Position numbers and translations under genes: made by a program | Assembly (NCBI GenBank): GCA_016808115.1 | Contig: JAEQBH010003953.1 | Coordinates: 62,001 to 126,000 of the forward strand | Reading direction: 5' to 3' | Length of the DNA: 64,000 nt | DNA from: Tetrastigma voinierianum | Lineage: Eukaryota > Streptophyta > Magnoliopsida > Vitales > Vitaceae | Part shown: piece by piece, positions 47,101 to 58,800 of the stretch | How the letters are laid out: the number at the start of each line of letters is the position of its first letter | Numbering within the stretch: the stretch's first letter is position 1 | Notes under the pieces: model-generated | The model's database searches: none | Told to the model about the DNA's origin: nothing | Seen by the model: only the letters and a program-made list of their open reading frames with translations

Positions 47101-50100
47101 TCCTCAAAAACCACCCTATTTCTCTCCTAACAAATGCCCTAGACCAGGCAAAGAGGAGTAGCCAGCTAGATCCCTAGTTTTAAAAGCGCGCCTAGGCTCA
47201 AGGCACAACCACTCTCTAGTTATAGGGTCTCATCTTCCAAGACACGTGCCTTCTTGAAAAGGCTTGCCTTGTTAATTATAATTTCCTTTTTAAACATCTT
47301 TATTCTTGAAATTTCTAATAATATCTTGAACTTAATATAATCTCATTACTTTTCTATTGAAAATTTCTTTTAAATGTTAGGAATCTTAATTTTTTTTATT
47401 ATAAAATATAATAAAAATCGATGTGAATTCAAAGTCACATTTCACTTCACTCAAGCGCCTTGTGTTGCACCTTGAGCCTAAGCTACAAGAGACCTTTGGG
47501 CCGGGGTGCACCTTGCACCTTTTAAAATTATGGCCAAATCTTCCTTTCCCCCTTCGATACTTGGGTTTTCCGTCAACTAGCCAAAATATCTCTTATCGAA
47601 AAAGGGGGCACCCAAGTAACACCCTTGGCTGCCAAAAGAGAGGTCCAAGGACCCCATACCATAGAACAATGAATTAGGAGGTGCTCAATATTTTCTTCAT
47701 CCAAGCCACACTTGTTTTCCAAGGGTAAACCTCTTTTTTTGAGCTGATCCAAAGTCATTACTCTTCCCCACCAAGCTTCCCAAACAAAAAGCTTATTTTT
47801 GTGGGAATACACTGATTTCAAACCATCCCTTTTGGGAACCCTTTCCCATCCAAAAATTTAAAGTTGGATTCAATAGAAAAAACACCATTTTTTCCTTCTT
47901 CCAGACCAAAATGTCCCTCTCTTAAGGTTTAATTCTTCTAGGTTGGACTGTTGCAATGAATTCCTCCACCGTCTCAATCTCCATCTCCCAGTTATCAAGA
48001 GGTCTTAACCGAGGATTCTAGCTCCCCACCTCCCTTGATCGCCCCCAAACCTCCTGAACCATAGCACCCTTAGAGTTAGCCAAAGCATAAAGGGCGGGGA
48101 ATTTTTCACACAAGAGATCCTCGCCGCACCATGCATCCTCCCAAAATCTGATCCTACTACCATCTCCAATGCAGATCATGCTGTTGGGTTTCAGAAGTGA
48201 AAATTCCATGCTGATTTCCTTCTAGAGGCCCACCCCATAACTTCCCTTCCTGGTCTTTGTGAACCATCCCCCCATCTCCGTTCCATATTTAAGGGATATT
48301 AGTGCCTTCCAAAGGGTGTCATGTTCCGTTGAAAACCTCCAACACTATTTACATAACAACGCTTTGTTGAGGGTAGCCAATATTCTAACCCTAAACCCTC
48401 CTTTTTTTCTATTAAGACACACTATCTTCCAGTTTACATTGTGGGGTTTCTTCTCCATTGCACCCTCATCCCATAAGAAATCCCTTTGGATTTTTTCCAA
48501 CCTTGAGAAACTGCCCTCGAGATTTTATTAATTGACAGGAGGTAGATCGACATATCAGACTTTGTGCTTTTTTGAGGGTGATTCTTCCTCCTTTGGAAAT
48601 GAATTGTCTTTTCTAAAGGACTAGCCTCTTTCGAAACCTCTCCTCGATGGAGTCCCAGATTTGGGCAAAGTTATGTCCTGCGCCTAGAGGGAGCCCTTAG
48701 TAGGTAGAGGGGGGAGAGCCTAACTCACAACCCAAACTCCAAAGCCAAGCTACTCGGGTCCTCTACTCTTCCCATTTGGTAGGATAGTACTTTTACCCAA
48801 ATTAATTCTCAAACCTCAAAGGGCTTCTTAATTTTTATTAGTTATGTGTGTATCATTTACAATTCATTCTAGTCTATATATACAATTTTTCTGTTACACT
48901 ACACAAGGAAAGTCTACAACTAATTCCGTTTAACTTTAAACAAGGAAAGTCTACAGCTAATTTCCTTAACTTCAGGGACATATTATTAACCCTGATTTCC
49001 TCTAATTACTTTCCAGACATATCTCCCAAATTACTCATCCGAGATTTCCTATAGTTCCATATGATGCTTCTTTAGAAACAGGACAACACTACAATTCTTC
49101 AAAAATCCATTGAGCAATATAACTGAAAAATGCCCATTCTTGGATTTTTCCCACAGTATCCTATGCTCCACATCTTGACAAACCCTCTTTCCTGGAATTG
49201 CAATGATGAACTTCTCCACCAACTCCATCTCCAAATCATGGAAGGGTCTTACAAGAGTACTCAAACCCCCCTCCTCAATTGCCTTACACACCTCTTTAAA
49301 GGTTGTTGTTGCTTATAAGAAGGGAAAGAAAGCACTTAAAGGGACCTCAGTGCACCACTTATCCTCCTAAAATTTCTCTTTTCTGCAATCTTCTGCAACA
49401 AACACACAACTGTTACTCAAGATAGCCTCTTCCTTCCTAATTTCCTTCCTCCACCACATGTCATGCTCCTTCCTAACATCCCAAGTACGCCATTCTCTTT
49501 TTCATCAATGCTAAATGACGAGTTTTCGAAGGGTTTTGCTTTCTTCACAAATCTCAAACTCCATTTATATAAGAGAGTCATATTGGAAGTGGAAAGACAT
49601 CTAACATTTAAACCTCTCTTACTTCTATCTAAGCAAACAATATTCCACTTTACTCAATTGGACTTTCTTTTCAAGGCCCCTCCACTCCAAATGAGGTCCC
49701 TTTGGATATGCTCTAATCTTAACCTAACCATTTTAGGTATTTGAAGCAAAGACAAAATAAATGGGCTTGTTGGACAAAGTGCTTTGAATAAAGGTGGTGG
49801 TTCTCCCACCTTTTAGAAATGCTATTTCTTTAATTGTATTTTCTCCAGCATCAACTTTATCCCCTTGTTCCTCTTCTAATGCCCTAAAATTAAGCCCACC
49901 TACTTGAGTGTAGGCAACCATCTTAGGGTTGTCCTACATCAGTATGACTTATATAATATCATTCCACATACAATGCAAAAGGATCTGGAGACATCATTAG
50001 AATTCCTACCGTCAAGCTTCTATACTTCTATTCCTCTGTAGTCTTGGGCTAAGATGCTTGAAAGCATAATCAAGTTCTTTTGGTTGATTTTTTAACTTGG

Positions 50101-52746
50101 TTGGGGTATAGGTGAGAGTGGTGGTGTTCTCCCCTTTTGTACTCCTCTTGTGTACTCTTTGGGAGCTATGTGCTCGTTTTTTCAATAGATATTCTGCTTT
50201 TACTGATCAAAAAAAAAAGATGTAGCCAAAAGAGGGTCAAATTCAGGTGCTTTTAGGTCCTCTATACATGTTGCTACTATTGATTCTCCAATTTGTTGCA
50301 GAAGTTACTTGCTCTTGTTCTTATTATTCTGTGTGTTTCAGTTACCTCAAACTCCTTTGTACTTTGCCTACCCTTTTGTGTAAACACTACTAGTGTGCTT
50401 TGGTAGATGTAAACTCCTAAGTATTACTGAGATGGGATAATTGAGACGTTGATCTTTCAAATTGGAACTCCTGGATAAGCGCACATATTTTGACTATTTT
50501 TAGACACTATGTTTAAACCGAATTTTGATGTCTTTTTTGCCCGTCCTTATTTCTAAGGAATGGACGCTATATTAGCTTTTCATCAGATGCTTGCTTGATT
50601 GGTGTCCTACAAAGGGAGGTTTATAAGGAGCAACCTCTTGGAGATTTTGCTCAATGGATTCGAATTGGGTACATAGCTTAATGGCATGCTACTTGTGGAT
50701 CCATAAAGTTGGCTTGAAAGTTTTAGTTTGTACTCTCTGGGCATAGGCATACACAAGGGAACTATTATTGATCCTTCTATATTTGTGTGATGACACTATA
50801 TTTGTGTGATGACATCATAATATGGTTCTGCATGCAGATGAATATTTATTAGAAGAAGGAAAATGGGTATATGTAATTGCAAGTATCCTTTAAGTCAGGT
50901 CCTTGAGGCTTGTCAAGTGCAAGGGGTTGGAATCTTGAGAGGGGAGCTTCTAGGTTTGATTCTTGAAAAGGAAAAAATTTTACCTACCAAAAAATAAAGG
51001 TGAAATTGGTATAATAAGTGCAAAAAATTGGTTGATTTTTTTTTCCTTTTTTATTGACTAAACTATTGCCCTTGAGGCTTGACTCAAGTGCTAAAAGGTT
51101 GGGGGTTGGGGTTGTGGGAAGATTTAGGTTCAAGCCTTGGTAGGAACAGAAAAAGGAAAAGTAAAATGCTCGTGTAATTAATTTAATGATTGTTTAATTA
51201 ATTGTCATATTGTTTATCGTAAATGTTTCTTGCTTTTTGAAGGGATATGTGGAATTGATTCCCTTTAAAATTTCTTTTTCTGGTTATTTGTATTAAAAAC
51301 AAATTTGTTTCAATTCAGGAGTATGATATTGCAAGTGATAATACCAAGAGTCCAAGGGATCGATTGGCTCGTCAGAAACAAAATCTTCGACGTCGTTTGG
51401 GTTAGTAAATGTTCATCGTATTTTTATTTGTGTTGGTGACGCAGATGACTGACACCAATTCTTTTATAGACTTTAGTTTGCATTTTGTTGTCAGTAAATT
51501 AGAGAATTATCATAAATATAAGATTCCATTTAAACAAACCCTTGATTTTTTTAATCTTTTTTTGTGATTTGATATTCAGATCTATCTATATTGTTGATAT
51601 TACAGTTACGGTAACTCATAGATGCTCGTAGAAGGTTATAAGTAACCTTTTGGTTGACTAGCTTGCCATAAGAAAGCTAATATCAGACTACTAAGTTGTT
51701 TATATAGATATGAATGATATGTTGAGCAAATTGTGAGACTGATCATCTATTCATCCATTGCTCTTTGACCTATGGAAATTAGGAGTTCCTTTCCTTGATA
51801 AGAGTCCTTGGCTGCGGCTAAGGGATTATACTGATGATGAAGATCCTCTTTGTCATAAGCATCATAAAAGCTTTGCTATTGCTACTGCTTGTCCTATATT
51901 ACTCCATTCCCCATTTGCACATTGGTACTCAGAAACTACTTCTCTCACCCATCCACCACCAGAATTTGGCCCTCTCAACATGCATTACCCATGTCAATCT
52001 CTGAAACTCTATTCACTATGCCATCACAAAAGCAGGATATGCCATTCTCAAATTGATTGATTTTTTGACTAGGCTGGGTTGTACTTGAGGTCTTGTGGGT
52101 TGGTAGGTTTTTTGCTTCTTTTTTTGTTTTCTCTTCACCCTTGGGGCCCCTTCTTGTATATCTACTGCCTACTCTGGGTTGCCCCCAGGTTCTTTTTGAT
52201 GGTTGAATACATTTTTACTTGATTTTGAAAAGCTGCTTCTCCACAGCCCTAAGTGCATCTATTGTCTCTCCACCCTGTAAAGAAATTATGCAACAATGCC
52301 TCAAGTAGAACAAGTTTATGCTTCATAAACACATTTTTTTATTCACACGGATCATGGGATTGTGGGGCCTGTGTCCCTGCACTTGGAAACTGTTCTTGAA
52401 AACATTTTTGTATTCTTTAAAACAGAAGATATATATATATATATAGAGGAACAAAATCGTGTTTGAAGATGCTTCCTTTTCTCCTTCTAGGCAGAAGCAT
52501 TCAATCATTAGTTCTCTGATTTTTTGGGCTGGGATAATGCCAGATGTGGATACTTCTTTTGTGAAAAGAGTCATATTTGTACATGTCTATTGATAGGAGT
52601 TAGTTTCCTCGTGGGGTGGTTTGTTTTTGCTGTCTCTACCCTTCCTTTTTGTTTGGGTTTGTGGTTTCCCCTGGTTTACTCCCTGTAGACCTGGGGAGCT
52701 CTCTTTTTTGGGTTTCAATGAAATTTTTTCTTTCTGCTTGCCTATT

Positions 52747-52832
<86 letters not shown>

Positions 52833-55800
52833 TTAACTTCAAAGACATATTTGACAAACTTTCAATAAAAAGAAATCTTTTGAAAAAAGGTTGTATCTAA
52901 ACAAATTTTTAAGTGTTTTCAGTTATTTTATGTTGGGTATGCTTGATAGTAATTGAAGATATGAAGAATACTTCGGTGAAGGGAAAACAGCTTGAATCAA
53001 TACATCAACAAGTTAGCATTTTATATTGCCCCTCAAGTACCTCTGGATTAGGTCTTTGGTGGTTGTGACCAATGTGCTGAAGACTCTTCTATCCCAAGGA
53101 CAGCCATTTTACCTAGCCAGTTCCTTTTCCCAAAGACCCAGAACTGAAATGTTTTCAAAACTGTTCTTTTAAGAATTGTTCTAGAAAATGTTTCCAGGCA
53201 TACCCTGTGTCTTTTTTTTTTCCTGTCCTTATTTCATAGTTTATTCTTTATACCTTTCCTTAAACCCTTAGAAAATAAAATTCGAGCTCACCTATTTAAG
53301 TGTATCAACCATCATAGGGTTGTCCAGCATCGATTCCAGTATTAGAGCAAAAGTTCTTTGCATGAAGACATGCAACCAAGGAGTGGAGTAACATATGCAA
53401 ACACGGTTAATAGATACAACTTTTTTATGCAACCGCTGGTGGACATACCAAGACTAAATGAAGAGGAAGATTGATGACATATTGGCATCTTTCAAACTCT
53501 TGTTGCTTTCTAAGGGGGATTGTGTGCTTTGATCACTGATGGAGGTAATAGTTCCAATCTAACTTTAGAGGGGCTTGTTGAAAATTTTTATTTAAAGATA
53601 GGGGAGCATTCAAATATCTATCAAATAGTTTGGGTAAATGACATCTATTTTAATGAGTTCTCAATGTCTAGTAACATTTAATTTCGGTAATAATTTTGAT
53701 TTATTAGCATAGTGTGATATTTTGCCAGTTAAATTGTACATGATGAGCATAAGAAGATCTTCGGCCAATGAAAGAAATGCCACCACATAAGCAACCAGAA
53801 AAAAAAATTTGCATCCTCTAAATTAGAAGATCCATCAAGTACCTCTATTAGAAAGCAAGTTGAACTTACTAGTAAGAAAGAAGAAATCGAAAATGATGAA
53901 TTCAGAATGCAACAGGTGATGAAACCAATCCTAAATCAACTAGCAGAAGAATTTTAAAGTTGTCGAAACTTTGAAATAACCAATATTTGACTTTTCAAAG
54001 CAAGAAATATCATGATTGGTGACAAACATGAAGAATCTACTAAAATTCCTTTAAAATATATGAAATTCAAGAATCGAATTCTTCTACATGTAAAAATCTT
54101 ATTATTTACAAAACGAGTATGTGAAGCAACATTCTACAAGCTTGTTGATGACAAATAATTATTTCGAGAACTATCAACTTGCTTTACAACCTTGAAATGT
54201 TTTTTGAAGTTTGGTAATGTCTTACATGAATTGAACATGCCCAAGAGATATTGATGTCCTGTCTCACTATAGTAAAGAGTTGACAAAGAAAGTAACGGTG
54301 GAAGGCATTGCTTGGGATTTCAATTGATCATGGAAAAAATCACTGAAATTTGAGGTCGAGTTTTCCTCCCCACCCCAAAGTTGTGGGAATTGATGAGTAT
54401 GAGTTTCTAAGATATATATTAAAAAAGTGAATTTGTATTAGTTGTTGTTAAACAACCAACTTTCCAAAAAGCTCAAACTTATAGGATTTAGGTTCATTAT
54501 GAGCATCATATGCTTACACCCTCCCTCATGTGTGGCCCCATACCTACACGTGGAGAGGCAAATAAACCAATGGATCAATATGCAAGTGTGGATCAATATG
54601 CAAATGGGGAACACATACTTAAATTGCAGAGAGGTGATTTGAATCCATGACCTTCCTCTAAACCAAGCTCTGATACTATGTTATACAACAAACTTTCCTA
54701 AAAGCTCAAACTTGTTGGATTTGGGTTCAATAGGATTATCAAGCTTGGTAGAAATTGACTACACGGCGAGTTGATGTGACCGGAGTGAGACACGACTATA
54801 AGATTTGTCGTCAGAATTGACTGCACGACGAGTTGATGTGACTTAAAGATGGCTTGCAAGTATACTGTCGAAAAAGTCGTAGAAAAAAAGTCTAACGTAG
54901 AAGGTCCATCGAAGAAGGCCCGTCGGAGAAGATCCGTGGGAGAAGGTCCATGGTAGAAGGTCCGCTGGAGAAGGTTTGCAGAATAAGGGCCATCGGAGAA
55001 GGTCCATTGGAGAAGGTTTGCGGAGAAGGTTGGCGGGAGAAGGGCGGCTAGAGAAGGTCCGTAGGAGAAGGTCCAGCGGAGAAGGTTCCTCGGAGAAAGT
55101 CTGTCGGAGAAGATCTGCGGGAGAAGGTTTGTCGGAGAAGGTCCGCGGGAGAAGGTCCGTCGAAGAAGGTTCACAGGAGAAGAGCCATCGGATAAGGTTC
55201 GTCGGAAAAGATCCGTCGGAGAAGGGTTCGCAGGAGATTAGGAAAGATGTCGTCGAAAAAAGGGGCTGTCGGAAAAGTGGCTTTGATACCATGTGAAGAG
55301 AAAATAACTATTTGATTTTCATTGATTAAAAAAGTGAGGAAACATACATATTTATACCTGTGTTAGAGCAAAGAAAAATTAGAGTCTAATTAGGAGACTA
55401 AAGAGAAAAGGAAAGTAAGAAAGGATTCCTAAATGGATTAGGAAACTAATCCTTAACAGAAGCTAATTGATATAAATCAAGAAAAAGATTTGATTAATTA
55501 ATAATATTTCATTTTCTTTGCAAATATTGCAATATTTAATGGTGAGACTTCATTGATTTTCTTCCTAGTGAGACTCCTAGAAGGCCTCATTGAGATTCCA
55601 AGGTTTCTATCCATTCTCTTCTTATTTGATTTTCCCCATTTTGTTATTTATTTTTTTTCTACCATAAACTTTATTCATTATTCCTCTCCTTAAATTGTAA
55701 GAAAATAAAACCCATGCCCACCTACTTTGAGTGTAGGCAACCATCGTAGGTTGTTTTGCATCACTCCCACAGCATGCAGTTAAATGGAGAAAAATTAGTT

Positions 55801-58800
55801 AGTGGTATAAAAGATGGATTCAATGATCTGCAGTCAGTTATTTGTTTTGATTCCTTTAATATGTTTTTTTCCTCTACTTGTTTGTATATGCAGGGTTGTC
55901 ATCCTGTTTTGTTAAAAATGCATATTTAAGCCAGGGTGATGAACTTGCTTGGGATGTAATATCTTAGTTTCTTTGTATTTTTTCTCCACAGGTTCTAATG
56001 GGATGTACTATTGCATATAATGATCCTCTTATTTTCATGTGCTTCTCACACTGACATGTACTATTTCTTTATGTAGGTTTGGACATGTGTGAGCAGTTCA
56101 TGGATGTCAATGACATGATACGAGATGAAGACCTTATTGTACATAAGTTTAACCCCCAAGGAAATGGAATAGATAACAGATTTAACAATTCACAATCTGT
56201 TCATAGTATTCAACGAATGGTTGCAAATATGGTTCCAACTATCATATCTAAAAGGCCAAGTGCAAGGGAATTGAATCTCTTGAAACGAAAAGCAAAAATA
56301 AATTCAAAAGACCAAACAAAAGGTTATTCTGAGGATGGAGATACAGAAGTGTTGACAACTCCTAAGGAATCTGGTCCTGAATCCTTACATTCTGACAAGG
56401 TATTTGGATATATCTGTATTGCTATCACTTTATCAATTTTTTGGGAAGTGGTAGGGGCTTGGATTCGTTGGGGGCGTGGAGGGAATGTTGAGGAGTCTGG
56501 TTCCATAGGCTTTGATCTTCTTTTTCATGTTTCCTTTTTTCCTTTTCTTTCTTTGATATCGATTTTGTTGGTATTACTTTATAATTAGCTTTTTTTTGTG
56601 GGATTTAGAGTATTTTGTTTTTCCATGGATGTAGTCGCTATTTTGTTCCAAAATTGTCTGGATTGGTATAGTTCAAAGGTTAGTACATCAGGAATATAAC
56701 TGTTCTTTAGTTCTTGAGATACTGCTGTTATTTTATCTATTCAAACTTGATAAATGATAATTTGATCTGCATTTATAAAACCTCAGTCTAGAATGGCTTA
56801 TAATCAAGGCTTAAGCATATTTAAGTTTTGAAATTATATCAGAAGGTTATCAATTTCAATAACAACAATATGTCAAAAACTAAAGCACATTGGAATGCCT
56901 GATGGGTTAGATTTTGAAAAAGTTTTCCTAGTTGTTGTATGCTATATGGTTTTAGAATTTATACTGATTTATGGCTTAAATAATCTAAACTTCTGGTAGA
57001 TGGTCCTCATTTCATTTGTCGAAAATTGCACTTTGGATTGCTGCACCTATATGTTTTACAGTTCTTTTTAGAGCTTGACATGGTTGTAATTTTTTACTTT
57101 TTTATTTTAGGATGCATTACCTTTTTTTTGTCCCACATGAGGGTACCAGAAGCAACACTTTGAAGTTCTTTCCTTGCAGGTATTTATGGATGCTATTGTA
57201 GATGAAGACAACTTTGACCATGATGGAGATGGGCGATGGCCTTTCCATAGTTTTGTTGAACAACTTCTACTTGATATGTTTGATCCAGGTAAAGTTTTTC
57301 TAATTTACTACATTTTTAGCTTGTATTGGTTTTCTCATCAACTGATAGTTTCACTTGTATATTGTCAGTTTGGGAGATTCGCCATGGTAGTGTCATGGCT
57401 TTGAGAGAAATTTTAACCCATCAAGGTGCTTCTGCTGGAGTGTTGATGCCTGACCTTAGCTCAGGTGCTGCACCATTTGTTGAATTAAAAGAAAAAGACA
57501 ATTCAAACATATTGAAAAGAGAAAGAGAGATTGATTTGAATATGCAAGTTCCAGCCGATGATTCAGAGCCAAACTTGAAAATGCTGAAGTCTGAAGATCT
57601 ATCTCCATTGACGGATACAATAGGTTCTGCTGGCAATTTTGCTAACTTTGATATTGGAATAAAGGTTGAGGACAGTGGATGTAATTTGCCAGCTTGGCAA
57701 GCTAATGGTGGAGTTGATGTTAGTTCTGTTAGGGTGAAGTCTGAATCTTATCTTGATAGTGGATGTTTTCCATGTAAAGAAGATATTGACATGGGTGGTG
57801 GTGGACTGAAGGGTGATCATGAAGATAAGAATTGCATTGGAAAGATTGATGTGCTGAAAAATCTTCCAGAAAATTGTGAGCTGATGAACTTGATTAAGGT
57901 GGCTAGGCATTCTTGGCTTAAAAATAGTGAATTTCTTCAAGATTGTGCGATTCGGTTTTTGTGTGTATTGTCCTTAGACCGGTATGTTTCTATTTCCTGT
58001 TTAGGTTTGTCATGATACTTAGCTTGTTCCCTTGCCTATCCCAAAAGTAAAATAATAATAATAGTTATTATTATTATTATAATTATACTTAGATTGTTCC
58101 CTAATGGATTTCTAATTCAATGAAGGTAAAATATCTGTGGTATTCTTTTCAGTGTTGATCTAAGCCTTTCAGTGCATTCATATACACCACAGTTTTGTTC
58201 TGTTGCATGAATGGTAGCTTCCTTTGACAGTCTTTGTTTTGATCATCTCATTTTTCATTATTTATTGTTGTTTTGTAGATTTGGAGACTATGTATCCGAT
58301 CAGGTTGTTGCCCCAGTACGAGAAACTTGTGCTCAGGCATTGGGTGCTGTGCTTAAATACATACATCCTACATTGGTTCATGAAACATTGAATATCTTGC
58401 TGCAAATGCAGGTAATTATCATGTAAGAAAAAGCTTTCAGTCCTTTATACAGTTTGAATTTTTTTTCGTTCTGATATTTATGCTTTGATTTCATATCTTT
58501 TTCAATTAGTTCTACTTCTTATTTCAGTGTAGACCAGAATGGGAAATTCGTCATGGGAGCCTTTTAGGTATCAAGTATCTGGTTGCTGTGCGACAGGTAA
58601 AACTTTGTCACTTACTGTATGTTTAGATTTCTCTTATACATTACATGTCGATTTTTTTTTTTTATGGTTGGTTTGGTGTTTTCATCAAGATCCTTTAATT
58701 TTACAAGTGATGTGGTTGAAAGAATGAAGGGATTTTTTGCTCAGAATTCCTTTCTTGCAGTTGTCTGGTAATCATGGATATTAGTTTTTTAATATGTAAT

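Larger units (their letters stand above)
41063..51318 (+). other. BTAF1 intron 4 (10.3 kb), nested retroelements
   Basis: From left to right: (TA)n, minus-strand copia fragment, minus-strand LINE A carrying a small LTR element and a LINE tail, minus-strand LINE B with a MITE, an LTR-like piece, minus-strand LINE C and a plus-strand LINE tail. Autonomous coding potential is lost in all. 50219-51318 is plain intron sequence without recognisable features. Confidence 0.85.
54741..55458 (-). mobile_element. Small non-autonomous LTR retroelement, copy 2 (one LTR)
   Basis: The 5' LTR (minus) is 55294-55458 (165 bp, TGTTAAGGATTAG...TCTTCA). The primer site ATGGTATCAAAGCC adjoins at about 55279-55292. 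The interior shares ATTGACTACACGGCGAGTTG and TGACCGGAGTGAGACACGAC with copy 1, and holds about 26 units of a 14-bp minisatellite (54898-55234). No 3' LTR is present on the left, so it is truncated. Confidence 0.8.
51401..56076 (+). other. BTAF1 intron 5 (4.7 kb)
   Basis: Holds LINE tails (about 52045-52220 and 52600-52763), a (TA)n tract, and two small LTR elements near 54440-55458. 51401-52040 contains one 100-codon frame (51758-52060) without a recognised domain. 52830-54430 is AT-rich with frames broken every few tens of codons; nothing assignable. 55460-56076 is plain intron. Confidence 0.8.

Noticed and set aside
54976..55296. Plus-strand Arg/Gly/Glu-rich repeat ORF
   Set aside because: Antisense reading of the 14-bp minisatellite; opposite to the element's own strand and open only because the unit lacks stops.
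56400..56588. Extension of the exon 6 reading frame
   Set aside because: A good donor GTATTT follows PESLHSDK and exon 7 continues the conserved protein; the extension is hydrophobic intron translation.
57326..57368. Frame upstream of exon 8
   Set aside because: Intron sequence ending in the acceptor GTCAG; exon 7 joins in phase at 57369.
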